The notes beneath the pieces were generated by a model. That model did not search any database, had not been told where the DNA came from, and worked only from the letters and a program-made list of their open reading frames with translations. Below are positions 34,822-44,192 of a DNA stretch of 64,000 nt, in pieces. Position numbers and translations under genes: made by a program. The DNA lies in the NCBI RefSeq assembly GCF_014652095.1, contig NZ_BMYD01000002.1:1-64000 (forward strand), read 5' to 3'. Numbering within the stretch: the first letter of the stretch is position 1; the number at the start of each line of letters is the position of its first letter. The DNA is from Cognatilysobacter bugurensis. Lineage in GTDB: Bacteria; Pseudomonadota; Gammaproteobacteria; Xanthomonadales; Xanthomonadaceae.

Positions 34822-36075
34822 TCAGTGCTTGCCCGTCGCCTCCGCGACCGCGCGCACCCGCGCGCGGCGCAAGGCTTCACCGATCGCCGGCCCTTCGAGG
34901 CCCGGCGGCAGGTCGCTCGCACGCACCGCGCACGCGGCCGCATGCGCGACGCGCAGCGCGGGGCCCGGCGCGTACGGCACGTCCTGCAGTCCGGTCCGGC
35001 CACGCTTGTCGGCCTCGCACACGAGCGCGATCTGCGCGATGCGCTCGGGCCGGCGGAAGCCGTCGCAGCGCTGGATCAGCTCGACGACGCTCTTCGCGCG
35101 CAACTCGTCGAAGCGGTGCACGTTGAGGTGCTCGCGGCAGGCGGCGATCGCCAACTCGCGATGCTCCACCGGCACGCGCAGCCGCGCGCACAGCCCACGC
35201 AGCGGCGCGACGCCGGCGCGCTCATGGCCGATGTGCTTGGGCAGCACGTCCTCGGGCGTGAGCGCCTTGCCGAGATCGTGCGTGAGCGCGGCAAAGCCGA
35301 TGAGGTCATCGCCGGGCGCGAGCCGCGCGGCCATGTCGCACACGAGCTCGACGTGCACGCCGGTGTCGACTTCGGGGTGGTACTCGGCGCGCTGCGGGAC
35401 ACCATAGAGCGCGTCGATCTCCGGCAGCACCGCGCACAGCGCACCGCAGTCGTGCAGCGTGCGCAGGAACGCGGACGGCGCCGCGCTCGTGAGCGCACGT
35501 CGCAGCTCCTGCCACACGCGTTCGGGCACGAGCTCGGCCAGCTCGCCGCTGGCCGCCATGTCGCGCATGAGCTCGAGCGTTTCCGGCGCGACGGTGAAGC
35601 CGAGCGGGGCGAAGCGCGCCATGAAACGCGCCGCGCGCAGCACGCGCAGCGGGTCTTCGACGAACGCTGGGCCGACGTGGCGCAGCACGCGCGCGTCGAG
35701 GTCGCGCACGCCGCCGCAGGGATCGACGAGCGCGCCCGGCGCGCCATCGGCACCGAGTGCCTGCGCGATCGCGTTGATCGTGAAGTCGCGCCGTTGCAGG
35801 TCGTCCTCGAGCGTGACCGACGGGTCGGCATCGACGACGAAGCCGCGGTAGCCGCGGCCGGACTTGCGTTCGGTGCGCGCAAGCGCGTACTCCTCGCCCG
35901 TGCGCGGATGCAAAAACACCGGGAAATCGCGCCCGACCGCGCGAAAGCCCGCGGCTTCCATCGCCTCCGGGGTTTGCCCGACGACGACGTAATCGCGGTC
36001 GCCCGCAGGCAGTCCGAGCAGTGCATCGCGCACCGCGCCGCCGACGAGGTACACCTCCATGCCCGCCTCGCTCAT
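34822..36075 (-). CDS. cca: CCA tRNA nucleotidyltransferase with HD domain
   Basis: Adds and repairs the 3' CCA end of tRNAs. 417 residues, the size of the multifunctional gammaproteobacterial type. The nucleotidyltransferase head shows [22 protein letters not shown] and [10 protein letters not shown]. The HD phosphohydrolase domain starts near 220 with [10 protein letters not shown] and PKHIGHE, matching the 2',3'-phosphatase part. The ATG at 36075 overlaps the stop of the upstream gene (ATGA); an internal ATG five codons later is less likely. It ends the slt operon. Confidence 0.96.
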   Translation of the reverse strand: MSEAGMEVYLVGGAVRDALLGLPAGDRDYVVVGQTPEAMEAAGFRAVGRDFPVFLHPRTGEEYALARTERKSGRGYRGFVVDADPSVTLEDDLQRRDFTINAIAQALGADGAPGALVDPCGGVRDLDARVLRHVGPAFVEDPLRVLRAARFMARFAPLGFTVAPETLELMRDMAASGELAELVPERVWQELRRALTSAAPSAFLRTLHDCGALCAVLPEIDALYGVPQRAEYHPEVDTGVHVELVCDMAARLAPGDDLIGFAALTHDLGKALTPEDVLPKHIGHERAGVAPLRGLCARLRVPVEHRELAIAACREHLNVHRFDELRAKSVVELIQRCDGFRRPERIAQIALVCEADKRGRTGLQDVPYAPGPALRVAHAAACAVRASDLPPGLEGPAIGEALRRARVRAVAEATGKH

Positions 36076-36974
36076 GCGTCAGAGGACGCGAGGATCTCGC
36101 GCACGCGCGGCACGACCGGTGTCGCGACGATGCCGAGCTTGGCCAGGCCGTCGGACGTGCTCGTCGAATCGAGCTGCAGCGAGCGCCAGTTGTCGCGGCT
36201 GATCGGCTTGCCCGGCAGGTGCTCGCCGATCTCTGCCTGCAGGCGGCCGAGCGACGCGGGCAGGGCAAGCACGGCGCGATGGCGGCCGCGCGCCTCGGCG
36301 GTCAGGCGCACGATCTCGGCGAGCGTGAGCACGTCGGGGCCGACCAGGTCGTACGCGCGAAAGCGAGTGGCCGGATCGGCGAGCGCTCGCACGAACGCCG
36401 CGGCCACGTCGCCCACCCACACCGGCTGGAAGCGCGCATCGCCGCGCCCGATGGGCAGCGCCGGCGTCAGCGCAAGCAGCCGGTCGAACCGGCAGAACAG
36501 CCCGTCGCCGGGCCCTGCAATCACCGACGGGCGGAACACGGTCCAGTCGATATCCGACGCACGCAGGTGCTGCTCGGCGCGTCCGCGTGCCTGCAGGTAG
36601 TGGCTCTCGCCGCGACCTGCGTTGAGCGCGCTCATCTGCAGCAGCCGCTTCACGCCGCTCGCGCGCATCGCCGCAAGCACGCTGTCGAGCAGGTCGACGA
36701 ACACATGCTCGAAGCCATCGCCAGCGTCGCCGCGCTCATTGAGGATGCCGACGAGATTGACGACGGCCTCCGCGCCTTCGAACGAGGCGCGCAGGAACGC
36801 GGGCTCGTGCACATTGCCTTCGTCGATCTCGACACCCGCGGGCAGCTGCGTGCGCACGTGTGCATCCACGCCGCGGCTGAGCACCGTCACGCGGTGGCCG
36901 GCACCGAGGAGCTGCGCAACGAGGTGACGGCCGACGAAGCCGGTGCCGCCGAGGACGATGACGTGGCGTGCCAT
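36072..36974 (-). CDS. NAD(P)-binding protein of the NDUFA9/atypical SDR family
   Basis: A 300-residue Rossmann-fold protein of the atypical short-chain dehydrogenase group similar to complex I subunit NDUFA9. The nucleotide motif is [12 protein letters not shown]. Other features are [19 protein letters not shown] and [12 protein letters not shown]. The canonical YxxxK is reduced to YLQARGRAE, as in NDUFA9, so it may bind a dinucleotide without being a normal dehydrogenase. Start 10 bases from the slt stop; stop overlaps cca. Confidence 0.85.
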   Translation of the reverse strand: MARHVIVLGGTGFVGRHLVAQLLGAGHRVTVLSRGVDAHVRTQLPAGVEIDEGNVHEPAFLRASFEGAEAVVNLVGILNERGDAGDGFEHVFVDLLDSVLAAMRASGVKRLLQMSALNAGRGESHYLQARGRAEQHLRASDIDWTVFRPSVIAGPGDGLFCRFDRLLALTPALPIGRGDARFQPVWVGDVAAAFVRALADPATRFRAYDLVGPDVLTLAEIVRLTAEARGRHRAVLALPASLGRLQAEIGEHLPGKPISRDNWRSLQLDSTSTSDGLAKLGIVATPVVPRVREILASSDA

Positions 36975-36983
36975 CGCGCGAGT

Positions 36984-39179
36984 CTAGCGCTGCGGCGTGC
37001 GGACCGGGATGGCCGCAGGCTTCGCCGCAGAGGGCTTGGCGCCTGGATTCGCCTCGCCGCTCGGTGAGGGCAGGCTGATGTCCGGCACCGGGCACGCGAA
37101 CTTCTTGCGCGGCCCGTCGATGCGGCCGTGCATGCGATCGAGCAGGTTCAGCGCGTCGCCGTTGAGCCGCCAGTCGTAGATCGTCGCGAACGCGAACACG
37201 CGCGCGAGGTAATCGCGCGTTTCCTTGTAGCTCACGGTCTCGATCCAGAAATCCGCGTCCATGCCCGGTCGCTGCGACTTCCAGCGATTGAGCGGTGCGG
37301 GGCCTGCGTTGTAGCCGGCGACCGCGAAATACGGCTGCGCACCGTATTGATCGAGCAACTGACGCAGGTAGGCGGTGCCGAGCACGATATTGGTCTCCGG
37401 CTCGTACAGGCTCTCGGCGCCGCGCCACGGCACGCCGATGCGGCGTGCGACGGCCGCGCCGGTCGACGGCAGCACCTGCATGAGGCCCATCGCGTTCGCG
37501 CCCGAGCGTGCATCCGGGTTGAAGATGCTCTCGGCGCGGATCTCCGCGGCGACCCAGGCCGGATCGATGCGGTTGCGCGCGGCTTCGCGGCGGATGATCG
37601 CGTCGTGGTGCAGCGGAAAGCGCAGGTGGTACAGGCGCAGTTCTTCGGGGTCTTTTTTGCCGAGCGAGAACACCGCGCGGTCGAACCACCCGTGGTCCTG
37701 TGCGACGTCGACTGCGATGCGCCGCTGCGCATCGGAAAAACGCGACAGCGCTTCGTTCCATTCGGCCACGGCCCAGCCGCTGCGACCGAGCGTATGCAGG
37801 CCCATCGCGCGCACGATTGCCGGATCACGCGCGACAGATTCGCGTTCGGTCGGGGCGACGACGGGCCACCACGGGCACAGCGCGTACGGGACCTTGATGC
37901 GGTCAGCGGCGAGGAAGCCGTGGAATTCGGGTTTTTTTGCCGCTTCGCGGTACAGGCGCTGCGCGGCCGCGGCGTCGCCGGTGCGTTCGGCCAGCCGCGC
38001 TTCGAAGTACTGCCAGCGCGAGTCGTTGCGCTGTGCGGGCGCCATGCGGCGGATCGCGGCGAGCGCCGCGGGCCAGTCAGAGCGCGCCATCGCTTCGCGC
38101 GCGCGCCACTCGTGCAAGCGCGCGTCGTAGGCGACGTCGGGCACCGCGTTCAACCGGCGCGCGGACTCGGGCTCGTACGAAGCGACCGTCCACAGCGCGA
38201 CCGGATACAGCACGCGGCCGCGGTCAGCATCGGTGAAGCCGAGTGCGTTCGCATACCGCGGCAACAGAGCCTCGGCCTGCGTAGGGCTGCTCTTCGCGAG
38301 GCGCGCGAGCCCGTAGGACGCGATGCGGCGGCTGCGCTCGGTCTTCGGCCAGCTCAATGCGCGCTCGTGCACCGCGTCGATAAACGCCGCGTAGTCGTTC
38401 GCAAGCGCCGCCTCATCGGCGGGAAGGCCACGTGCGGCCGCGCGCATGACGCCGCTCTGGCCTTCAGCCGCAGCGGCATCGATGCGCTCCCACCGCAGGG
38501 CCGGCGACAGTTCGCCGCGTTCGGCGAGGGCGGCCACGGGTGCGTCGCAGACGTCGGGCAGCGCGGTCGCTGCGTCGCGCCAAAGCGCCTGCAGCTCGCG
38601 CGTCCACTGTGCATCGATGCGACCGGTTGCGGCGCGTGCAGCGAGGTGCGCGCACTGCAGCCCGCGGTTGCGCTCCATCGCAGGCGTCGCCGACCACGCG
38701 GCCAGGAACCCCGCCCAATCGCGCTGGCGTGCACGCGAGGCCAGCCACAGCTCGCGGAACGCTTCACCGGCTGCGGTGCCCGCGTGGCGGTCGAGGAATG
38801 TTTTCGCGCGCGCCGCGTCGAGCGCGTCGATGCCGCGGCGCAGCTGCGCGTATTCGATCCACGGGTACAGCGGGTGCGAGACCAGGCCCGTCGTCGACGC
38901 CGCATCGAGGTCGCCGCGTTCGGCCGCCGCGATCGCGGCACGCACCTGTGGCAGGCGCGGGTCGACTGGGGGCGCAACACGCGGGCTTGCCGGTGGCGGC
39001 GCAGTCGGATTCGACGCCGGTGACGCGGGAAGTACCAAGGCAGGCGTCGCGCGCGGCGGCGACTGCGACTGCACGGGCGGACGCATGGCGCTCTGAGCGC
39101 AAGCGGCGGTGGCGGCGCCGGCAAGTATCGCCGGTAGGATGAGGCGCAAGCGAAGGCGCGAACGGGTGAATCGAGGCAT
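36984..39179 (-). CDS. slt: soluble lytic murein transglycosylase
   Basis: Periplasmic enzyme that cuts the MurNAc-GlcNAc bond of peptidoglycan to give anhydromuropeptides. 731 residues. A signal peptide (cut near AACAQ) is followed by a Pro/Ala/Ser linker (about 28-75), then a superhelical alpha-solenoid U-domain, and the SLT catalytic domain from about 530. The catalytic glutamate is near residue 550 in IRAESIFNPDARS, followed by GLMQVLPSTG and YNAGP. The linker makes it longer than E. coli Slt70. It leads the slt - NDUFA9-like - cca run. Confidence 0.92.
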   Translation of the reverse strand: MPRFTRSRLRLRLILPAILAGAATAACAQSAMRPPVQSQSPPRATPALVLPASPASNPTAPPPASPRVAPPVDPRLPQVRAAIAAAERGDLDAASTTGLVSHPLYPWIEYAQLRRGIDALDAARAKTFLDRHAGTAAGEAFRELWLASRARQRDWAGFLAAWSATPAMERNRGLQCAHLAARAATGRIDAQWTRELQALWRDAATALPDVCDAPVAALAERGELSPALRWERIDAAAAEGQSGVMRAAARGLPADEAALANDYAAFIDAVHERALSWPKTERSRRIASYGLARLAKSSPTQAEALLPRYANALGFTDADRGRVLYPVALWTVASYEPESARRLNAVPDVAYDARLHEWRAREAMARSDWPAALAAIRRMAPAQRNDSRWQYFEARLAERTGDAAAAQRLYREAAKKPEFHGFLAADRIKVPYALCPWWPVVAPTERESVARDPAIVRAMGLHTLGRSGWAVAEWNEALSRFSDAQRRIAVDVAQDHGWFDRAVFSLGKKDPEELRLYHLRFPLHHDAIIRREAARNRIDPAWVAAEIRAESIFNPDARSGANAMGLMQVLPSTGAAVARRIGVPWRGAESLYEPETNIVLGTAYLRQLLDQYGAQPYFAVAGYNAGPAPLNRWKSQRPGMDADFWIETVSYKETRDYLARVFAFATIYDWRLNGDALNLLDRMHGRIDGPRKKFACPVPDISLPSPSGEANPGAKPSAAKPAAIPVRTPQR

Positions 39180-39261
39180 CGATGGACTATAGCCAGCCGC
39201 GCTGAACACACCGTGTGAAAGGAATGTGCACGCTCGCGTTGCGAGCGTCGAAGGAGGCTGC

Positions 39262-40065
39262 GTGTTGCTTGCGTTCGTGCTGTACCTCGTCCTCGGCGCG
39301 ATCGCCGGCGTGCTGGCCGGACTGCTCGGCGTCGGCGGCGGGCTCGTGCTCGTGGCCGCGCTTGCGTGGTTGTTGCCTGCGCTCGGTGTCGTGCCGGTGG
39401 AAGCCGCAATGCACGCGGCGCTTGCGAGTTCGCTCGCCAGCATCGTGCTCACCGCGGCCGCGTCGGCACGCGCGCATGCGCGCCGCGGCAGCGTGCTCAC
39501 GCCGGTGGTCATATGGATGGTGCCCGGCCTGCTCCTCGGCGGCTGGCTCGGCAGCGGGTTTGCCGTGCGCGTTGACGGCGCGTTGCTGCGCTGGGCCGTG
39601 GCCGGCTATTGCGCAATCGCGGCGGCGCAACTGCTGCTGACCCGGGCACGCGGCGTCGGGGAGCCCGACGCGCCGACGCCGCGCGGCCCGCTCATGACGC
39701 TGGCCGGCGGCGTGATCGGCGCGGTGTCGAGCGTGGTTGGCATCGGCGGCGGCAGCATGACGGTGCCGCTGCTCGTCTGGCGCGGCGTCGCACCGGTGCG
39801 CGCGGTCGGCACTTCCTCGGCGTGCGGGGTCGCGATCGGCCTGGCCAGCGCGGTCGGCTATGCGCTGCACGCACCTGCCGGCGCGTTGCCGCAGCACGCG
39901 GTCGGCTTCGTCTACCTGCCTGCCGCGATCGGCGTCGCGACGGCATCGGTGTTCGCCGCCCCGTACGGCACGAGACTCGCGCACCGGCTCGGCGGCGCTG
40001 CGCTCAAGCGCGTGTTTGCCGGATTCTTAATAGCGGTCGCCGTGTCGCTCATCGTCAGTGCTTGA
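39262..40065 (+). CDS. TauE/SafE family permease
   Basis: A membrane transporter of 267 residues with eight helices, from the family that exports sulfite or organosulfonates. The start is set by the ribosome site AAGGAGG at 39251-39257: GTG at 39262 (4-base spacing) or the TTG directly after it (7-base spacing). An ATG 36 bases upstream precedes the Shine-Dalgarno and is not used. The repeated half-signature GVLAGLLGVGGGLVLV and GAVSSVVGIGGGSMTVPLL marks the two pseudo-repeats. Substrate is unknown. Confidence 0.87.
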   Translation: MLLAFVLYLVLGAIAGVLAGLLGVGGGLVLVAALAWLLPALGVVPVEAAMHAALASSLASIVLTAAASARAHARRGSVLTPVVIWMVPGLLLGGWLGSGFAVRVDGALLRWAVAGYCAIAAAQLLLTRARGVGEPDAPTPRGPLMTLAGGVIGAVSSVVGIGGGSMTVPLLVWRGVAPVRAVGTSSACGVAIGLASAVGYALHAPAGALPQHAVGFVYLPAAIGVATASVFAAPYGTRLAHRLGGAALKRVFAGFLIAVAVSLIVSA

Positions 40066-40087
40066 CCGTATGGGGCACTTCTGCCGC

Positions 40088-40116
40088 TTGTGGACGGTTA
40101 AGGGATTGTTTACAAC
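40088..40116 (+). promoter_or_regulatory. candidate promoter of the TonB-dependent receptor
   Basis: TTGTGG and TACAAC are spaced by 17 bases about 70 bases before the receptor start. The match to the sigma-70 consensus is partial. The following leader contains a G/C-rich stretch (GCGCCCGGGGGGCGGCG) and the strong ribosome site GGAGAGAGA. No Fur-box-like inverted repeat is obvious. Confidence 0.3.
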
Positions 40117-40187
40117 CGCATGACGCCGCGCCCGGGGGGCGGCGAGAGGGCCTGTTGTAGACGCATTTCTTACGGAGAGAGAGATCG

Positions 40188-43112
40188 ATGAACACGCTGC
40201 GCCGCCGTACCCTGACCCAAGCCGTCCAGTTGTCTTTGTTGTTGAGCCTGCCGGTCGTCGCAAGCGCCCAAGACGCTGCGCCCGCCGATGCGACCACGCT
40301 GGACCGCGTGCAGGTCACCGGCACGCGCATCAAGCGCGCCGACATCGAAAGCCAGACCCCCGTCCAGACCCTCACGCGCGAGGACATCGAGCGCACGGGC
40401 CTGACCTCGATCGGCGACATCGTGCAGGAGCTCACAGGCTCGGGCTCGGCGCTGAACACCAAGTTCAACTCGTCGGGCAACTTCGGCTTCTCGCCAAACG
40501 GTGACGGCGTCGGCGCGGGCTCCGCCCAGGTCGATCTGCGCAACCTCGGCTCGAAGCGTGTGCTCGTCCTTGTCGACGGCATGCGTTGGGTCAACGAATC
40601 CTCCGCCTCCGGCGTCGGCGCCTCGACCGACCTCAACACGATTCCGCTCGCGCTCGTGGAGCGGATCGAGGTGCTCGAAGACGGCGCGTCCTCGCTGTAT
40701 GGCTCGGACGCGATTGCCGGTGTGGTCAACATCATCACCCGCCGCAATTTCGAAGGCGGCCAGGTCACGCTCAACTACGGTGAGTACGGCGAAGGCGACG
40801 GCGAGCAGAAGAGCGTCGACCTCGCCTGGGGCATGAGCACCGAGCGCAGCAACCTGTTCCTTGGGGCGAGCTATGTCGACCAGGAGCCGGTGTTCTCGCG
40901 CGACCGCGAGCAGTCGGCGTTTCCGAAGCCCGGCACCGGGCTGACGGGCGGCAGCTCGGCCACACCAAACGGGCGCTTCATCTTCTTCCCCGGCACGCCG
41001 AGCACGGTGTGCCCGCTGACCGACACCGACAGCAACCCGGCCACGCCGCCGGTGGCGTTCTGCAACATCACCACGCCGAACGGCAGCAGCTTCCCGAACG
41101 GGGTCAACTACCCGAACGACTTCATCGGCTTCACCACCGCAAACCGCTTCAACTTCTCGCAGTTCAACCTCCTGATGACGCCGTCCGAACGGGCCGGCCT
41201 CTTCGGCCAGTACCGCTTCCACATCAGCGATTCGATGAGCGCCTATGCGAAAGCGCTCGTGAACCGCCGCGAGTCGGTCAACCAGGCCGCGCCGGAACCG
41301 ATCTTCCTTGGCCCCGACGCCGGCACGGGCAACCCGTTCGCTGACGACATCACGATCTCGCGGCTCAACCCGTTCAACCCATTCGGCATCGACCTGATCT
41401 CCAGCGGCCCGGGCGCGAACCTCGTGCTCATCGGGCGCCGCCCGGTCGAGGGTGGGGCGCGCGTGTTCGAGCAAAAGGTCGACACGCAGTACTTCGGCAC
41501 CGGGCTCGAGGGCACGCTCGACATCGGCGAGCGCCAGTACATCTGGGACGTCAACGCTGCGTTCTCACGCAACGAAGCCGAGCAGACGAACTTCGGCAGC
41601 TACAACATCCGCAACATCAACATCGCGCTCGGCGATCCGGCGGTCTGCGCGGCGACGCCGGGTTGCACGCCGCTGAACATCTTCGGCGGCCCGGGCACGA
41701 TCACGCCGGCGATGCTGGCCTTCATCCAGCCCATCGTGCGCGATCGCAGCGAGCAGAAGCTCACGCAGGTCACCGCGAACATCTCCGGCGACCTGTTCAA
41801 CATCTGGGCGGGTCCGGTGTCGTTCGCCACAGGTCTCGAACACCGCAGCTACGAAGGCTTCTACCAGCCTGACCCGCTCACCGTCGCAGGCTTCTACAAC
41901 GGCGTGCCGTCGCTGCCGACTTCGGGCGAGTACGACGTCAACGAAGCCTACGTCGAGTTCAACGTGCCGCTGGCGCGCAACAACTTCCTCGGCAAGAGCC
42001 TCGACCTGAGCCTGGCCGGGCGCTACTCGGATTACTCGACGTTCGGCGGCCAGTTCACGCCGAAGTACGGCCTGCGCTGGCAGGTGGCCGACGAGCTGCT
42101 GCTGCGTGCGACGTTCGCCGAAGGCTTCCGCGCGCCGTCGATCGGCGAGCTCTACGGCTCCGACAGCCGCGCCGACCTCGAGCTCAACGATCCCTGCTTG
42201 ATCGGCCTGGACCTCACGCCCCCCAGCGGCAACCCGGCCAACTGCGCCGCGCTCGGCGTTCCGGCAGGCGCAATCCAGACGAACTCGCAGATCTCCGTGA
42301 CCACGGGCGGCAATCCGAATCTCGAGCCGGAAACCGCGCGCAGCTTCACCGCCGGCTTCGTCTTCAGCCCGAACCTGCTCAGCGGCACGCGCTGGTCGGA
42401 TCGGATGGACTTCGAGGTCACGTACTACCGGCATGCGATCGAAGGTGCGGTGCAGGCGATCGACGCGCAAACCCAACTCGACCTCTGCGTCCAGACGCTC
42501 GATCCGCTGTACTGCAACGGCATCACGCGCTCGTCTGTGGGCAGCATCAACGGCTTCAACAACCGGCTGACGAACCTGGGTTCGATCAAGACCGAGGGCT
42601 GGGATGCCGACGTGTTCTGGACGCTGCCGGAAACGAGCCTGGGCCGCTTCAAGTTCACCTGGCAGAACACGTTCGTGACCGGCTACGAGGCCGTTGGCGC
42701 CGCAGGCCAGGTGCAGCCGCGCACCGTGGGCGTCGAGGTCAACGACAGTGCGATCCCGGATTGGACGTCGAACGCGTCGCTGGACTGGAAGCTCGGCAAC
42801 TTCAACGCGGCCTGGTCGGTGCGTCACATCTCCGAGCTTGAGGAGCAGTGCGTCCAGTTCACGGTCAACTTCCCGGTCTGCAGCAACCCGGTTGAGGGCA
42901 CGAACACGCTCGAGGCAACGACGTACCACGACGTCCAGGTCGGTTATCAGTTCGACTGGATGAAGGGCCTGCAGCTCACCGCGGGTGTCAACAACCTGTT
43001 CGACACCGATCCGCCGATCTGCCTGTCGTGCTCGCTCAACGGTTACGACGCGTCGACCTACGACATCCCGGGCGGCCGCTTCTTCTACATGCGCGCCAAC
43101 CTGCGGTTCTAA
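40188..43112 (+). CDS. TonB-dependent outer membrane receptor
   Basis: A 974-residue gated outer membrane channel. A signal peptide (cut near ASAQ) and a short acidic stretch lead to a plug domain (about 40-170; RVQVTGTRI, PVQTLTREDIERTG, LVLVDGMRWVN, RIEVLEDGASSLYGSDAIAGVVNI) and a 22-strand barrel ending MRANLRF. GGAGAGAGA lies before the start. Six cysteine pairs are spaced along the predicted surface loops (for example CAATPGC, CVQTLDPLYC, CLSC), likely disulfides. This type is common in Xanthomonadales and takes up carbohydrates or siderophores; no TonB/ExbBD or linked catabolic gene is next to it, so the ligand is unknown. Terminator follows. Confidence 0.94.
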   Translation: MNTLRRRTLTQAVQLSLLLSLPVVASAQDAAPADATTLDRVQVTGTRIKRADIESQTPVQTLTREDIERTGLTSIGDIVQELTGSGSALNTKFNSSGNFGFSPNGDGVGAGSAQVDLRNLGSKRVLVLVDGMRWVNESSASGVGASTDLNTIPLALVERIEVLEDGASSLYGSDAIAGVVNIITRRNFEGGQVTLNYGEYGEGDGEQKSVDLAWGMSTERSNLFLGASYVDQEPVFSRDREQSAFPKPGTGLTGGSSATPNGRFIFFPGTPSTVCPLTDTDSNPATPPVAFCNITTPNGSSFPNGVNYPNDFIGFTTANRFNFSQFNLLMTPSERAGLFGQYRFHISDSMSAYAKALVNRRESVNQAAPEPIFLGPDAGTGNPFADDITISRLNPFNPFGIDLISSGPGANLVLIGRRPVEGGARVFEQKVDTQYFGTGLEGTLDIGERQYIWDVNAAFSRNEAEQTNFGSYNIRNINIALGDPAVCAATPGCTPLNIFGGPGTITPAMLAFIQPIVRDRSEQKLTQVTANISGDLFNIWAGPVSFATGLEHRSYEGFYQPDPLTVAGFYNGVPSLPTSGEYDVNEAYVEFNVPLARNNFLGKSLDLSLAGRYSDYSTFGGQFTPKYGLRWQVADELLLRATFAEGFRAPSIGELYGSDSRADLELNDPCLIGLDLTPPSGNPANCAALGVPAGAIQTNSQISVTTGGNPNLEPETARSFTAGFVFSPNLLSGTRWSDRMDFEVTYYRHAIEGAVQAIDAQTQLDLCVQTLDPLYCNGITRSSVGSINGFNNRLTNLGSIKTEGWDADVFWTLPETSLGRFKFTWQNTFVTGYEAVGAAGQVQPRTVGVEVNDSAIPDWTSNASLDWKLGNFNAAWSVRHISELEEQCVQFTVNFPVCSNPVEGTNTLEATTYHDVQVGYQFDWMKGLQLTAGVNNLFDTDPPICLSCSLNGYDASTYDIPGGRFFYMRANLRF

Positions 43113-43140
43113 GGTTCGATAGAAAACCCCGTGTAACGAG

Positions 43141-43172
43141 AACGGCCGGCGCATTGCGTCGGCCGTTTTTTA
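43141..43172 (+). terminator. intrinsic terminator of the TonB-dependent receptor
   Basis: AACGGCCGGCGC - ATT - GCGTCGGCCGTT, a 12-bp stem with one G-T wobble, runs into TTTTTTA. It lies 28 bases after the stop codon. Confidence 0.93.
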
Positions 43173-43363
43173 TTGGCGTCGATGCACGCATGCGGCCGGC
43201 GTCCGCGAAACGCGGTTGTCTGGCAATGGCCGCCGTGCACCCGGGCCTGCCGCGTTGAACGAGAGCGCGATCGCGCATGGCGTCTGTGTCCGCGCCCTGC
43301 GATCGCGGTCAACGCGCGCGGCGGCACACCTGATCGACATGCGAAGCATCAGCTCGGGTGTCA

Positions 43364-43393
43364 CCTGAGCGCGCCTGAGCGCGCCTGAGCGCG
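43364..43393 (+). repeat. three perfect 10-bp direct repeats
   Basis: CCTGAGCGCG occurs three times in a row without change, in the gap beyond the 3' end of the nuclease-fold gene (43418). The 305-base gap 43113-43417 otherwise contains the receptor terminator and nothing else I can name. Confidence 0.8.
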
Positions 43394-43417
43394 CCGCGTG
43401 CAGGCGCCTGCGACTGC

Positions 43418-44173
43418 TTACTCCAGCGCCGACTCCGGCACCTCGAGCTGCAGCGACAGCGCCAGGTGATCGGACTGGGCGGCTGCAAGTGCACGCGGTT
43501 CGGCGCAGCGCAGGCCGTCGCCGATGAGGATGTGGTCGATCGCGCGCAGCGGTCGCCAGCTTGGAAACGTGGGCACCGTGCAGGTCGGTGGCTGAAGCCG
43601 CGTGCCGCGAAACAGCGCGGCCATCTCAGGCGCTTCGACGGCGCAGTTGAAGTCGCCCATCAGCACGGCGTTCGGGTGGTTGTGCAGCAGTTCGGCGATG
43701 AACGTCAGCTGCGACAGGCGCGAGCCCGCCCCGAGCGAGAGATGCGCGACGGCCACGAGCAGCGCGTCAGGCGAGTCGCCGAAGCGCGCCAGCAGCACGC
43801 CGCGGCCTTTGACGCGGCCCGGAAGCGAGTGGTGAATCACCTCGCGCGGCTCAAGCTTGCTGAGCAGGCCGTTCGCGCTGGAGGCGACGCCGCCGACGCG
43901 GCGGTTCGGCTGGTGGGTCCAGTAATCGAAACCGCCGCGCTGGGCAAGGTAGTGCGTCTGGCACACGAACCCCGAGCGCAGGCTGCCCGGGTCGCTTTCC
44001 TGAAGACCGACGATGTCGTGCTCGCCGGCCAGTCGTGCAATCAGGTCGAGGCTGCCGCGCTTGCCCATTGGCAGCACGTGCGACCAGCTGCGCGCGACAT
44101 AGTCGCTGTAGCCGCGCGTGCTGGACCCGGCCTGGATGTTCGCGCTGAGAAGGCGGAGCGCGCGCGTCGCCAT
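43418..44173 (-). CDS. endonuclease/exonuclease/phosphatase family protein
   Basis: A 251-residue DNase I-fold hydrolase. Catalytic residues fit the family: LLSANIQ (Asn), VGLQESD (Glu), LMGDFNC (Asp, Asn), IDHILIG and the final SDHLALS histidine. No signal peptide is apparent from the ATG at 44173, which begins 19 bases after the upstream dsbA stop. Whether it cuts nucleic acid, phosphoinositides or another phosphodiester is unclear. It is last in a dsbA - dsbA - nuclease-fold run. Confidence 0.8.
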   Translation of the reverse strand: MATRALRLLSANIQAGSSTRGYSDYVARSWSHVLPMGKRGSLDLIARLAGEHDIVGLQESDPGSLRSGFVCQTHYLAQRGGFDYWTHQPNRRVGGVASSANGLLSKLEPREVIHHSLPGRVKGRGVLLARFGDSPDALLVAVAHLSLGAGSRLSQLTFIAELLHNHPNAVLMGDFNCAVEAPEMAALFRGTRLQPPTCTVPTFPSWRPLRAIDHILIGDGLRCAEPRALAAAQSDHLALSLQLEVPESALE

Positions 44174-44192
44174 GCCGGGCTGCGGCCGCGCC

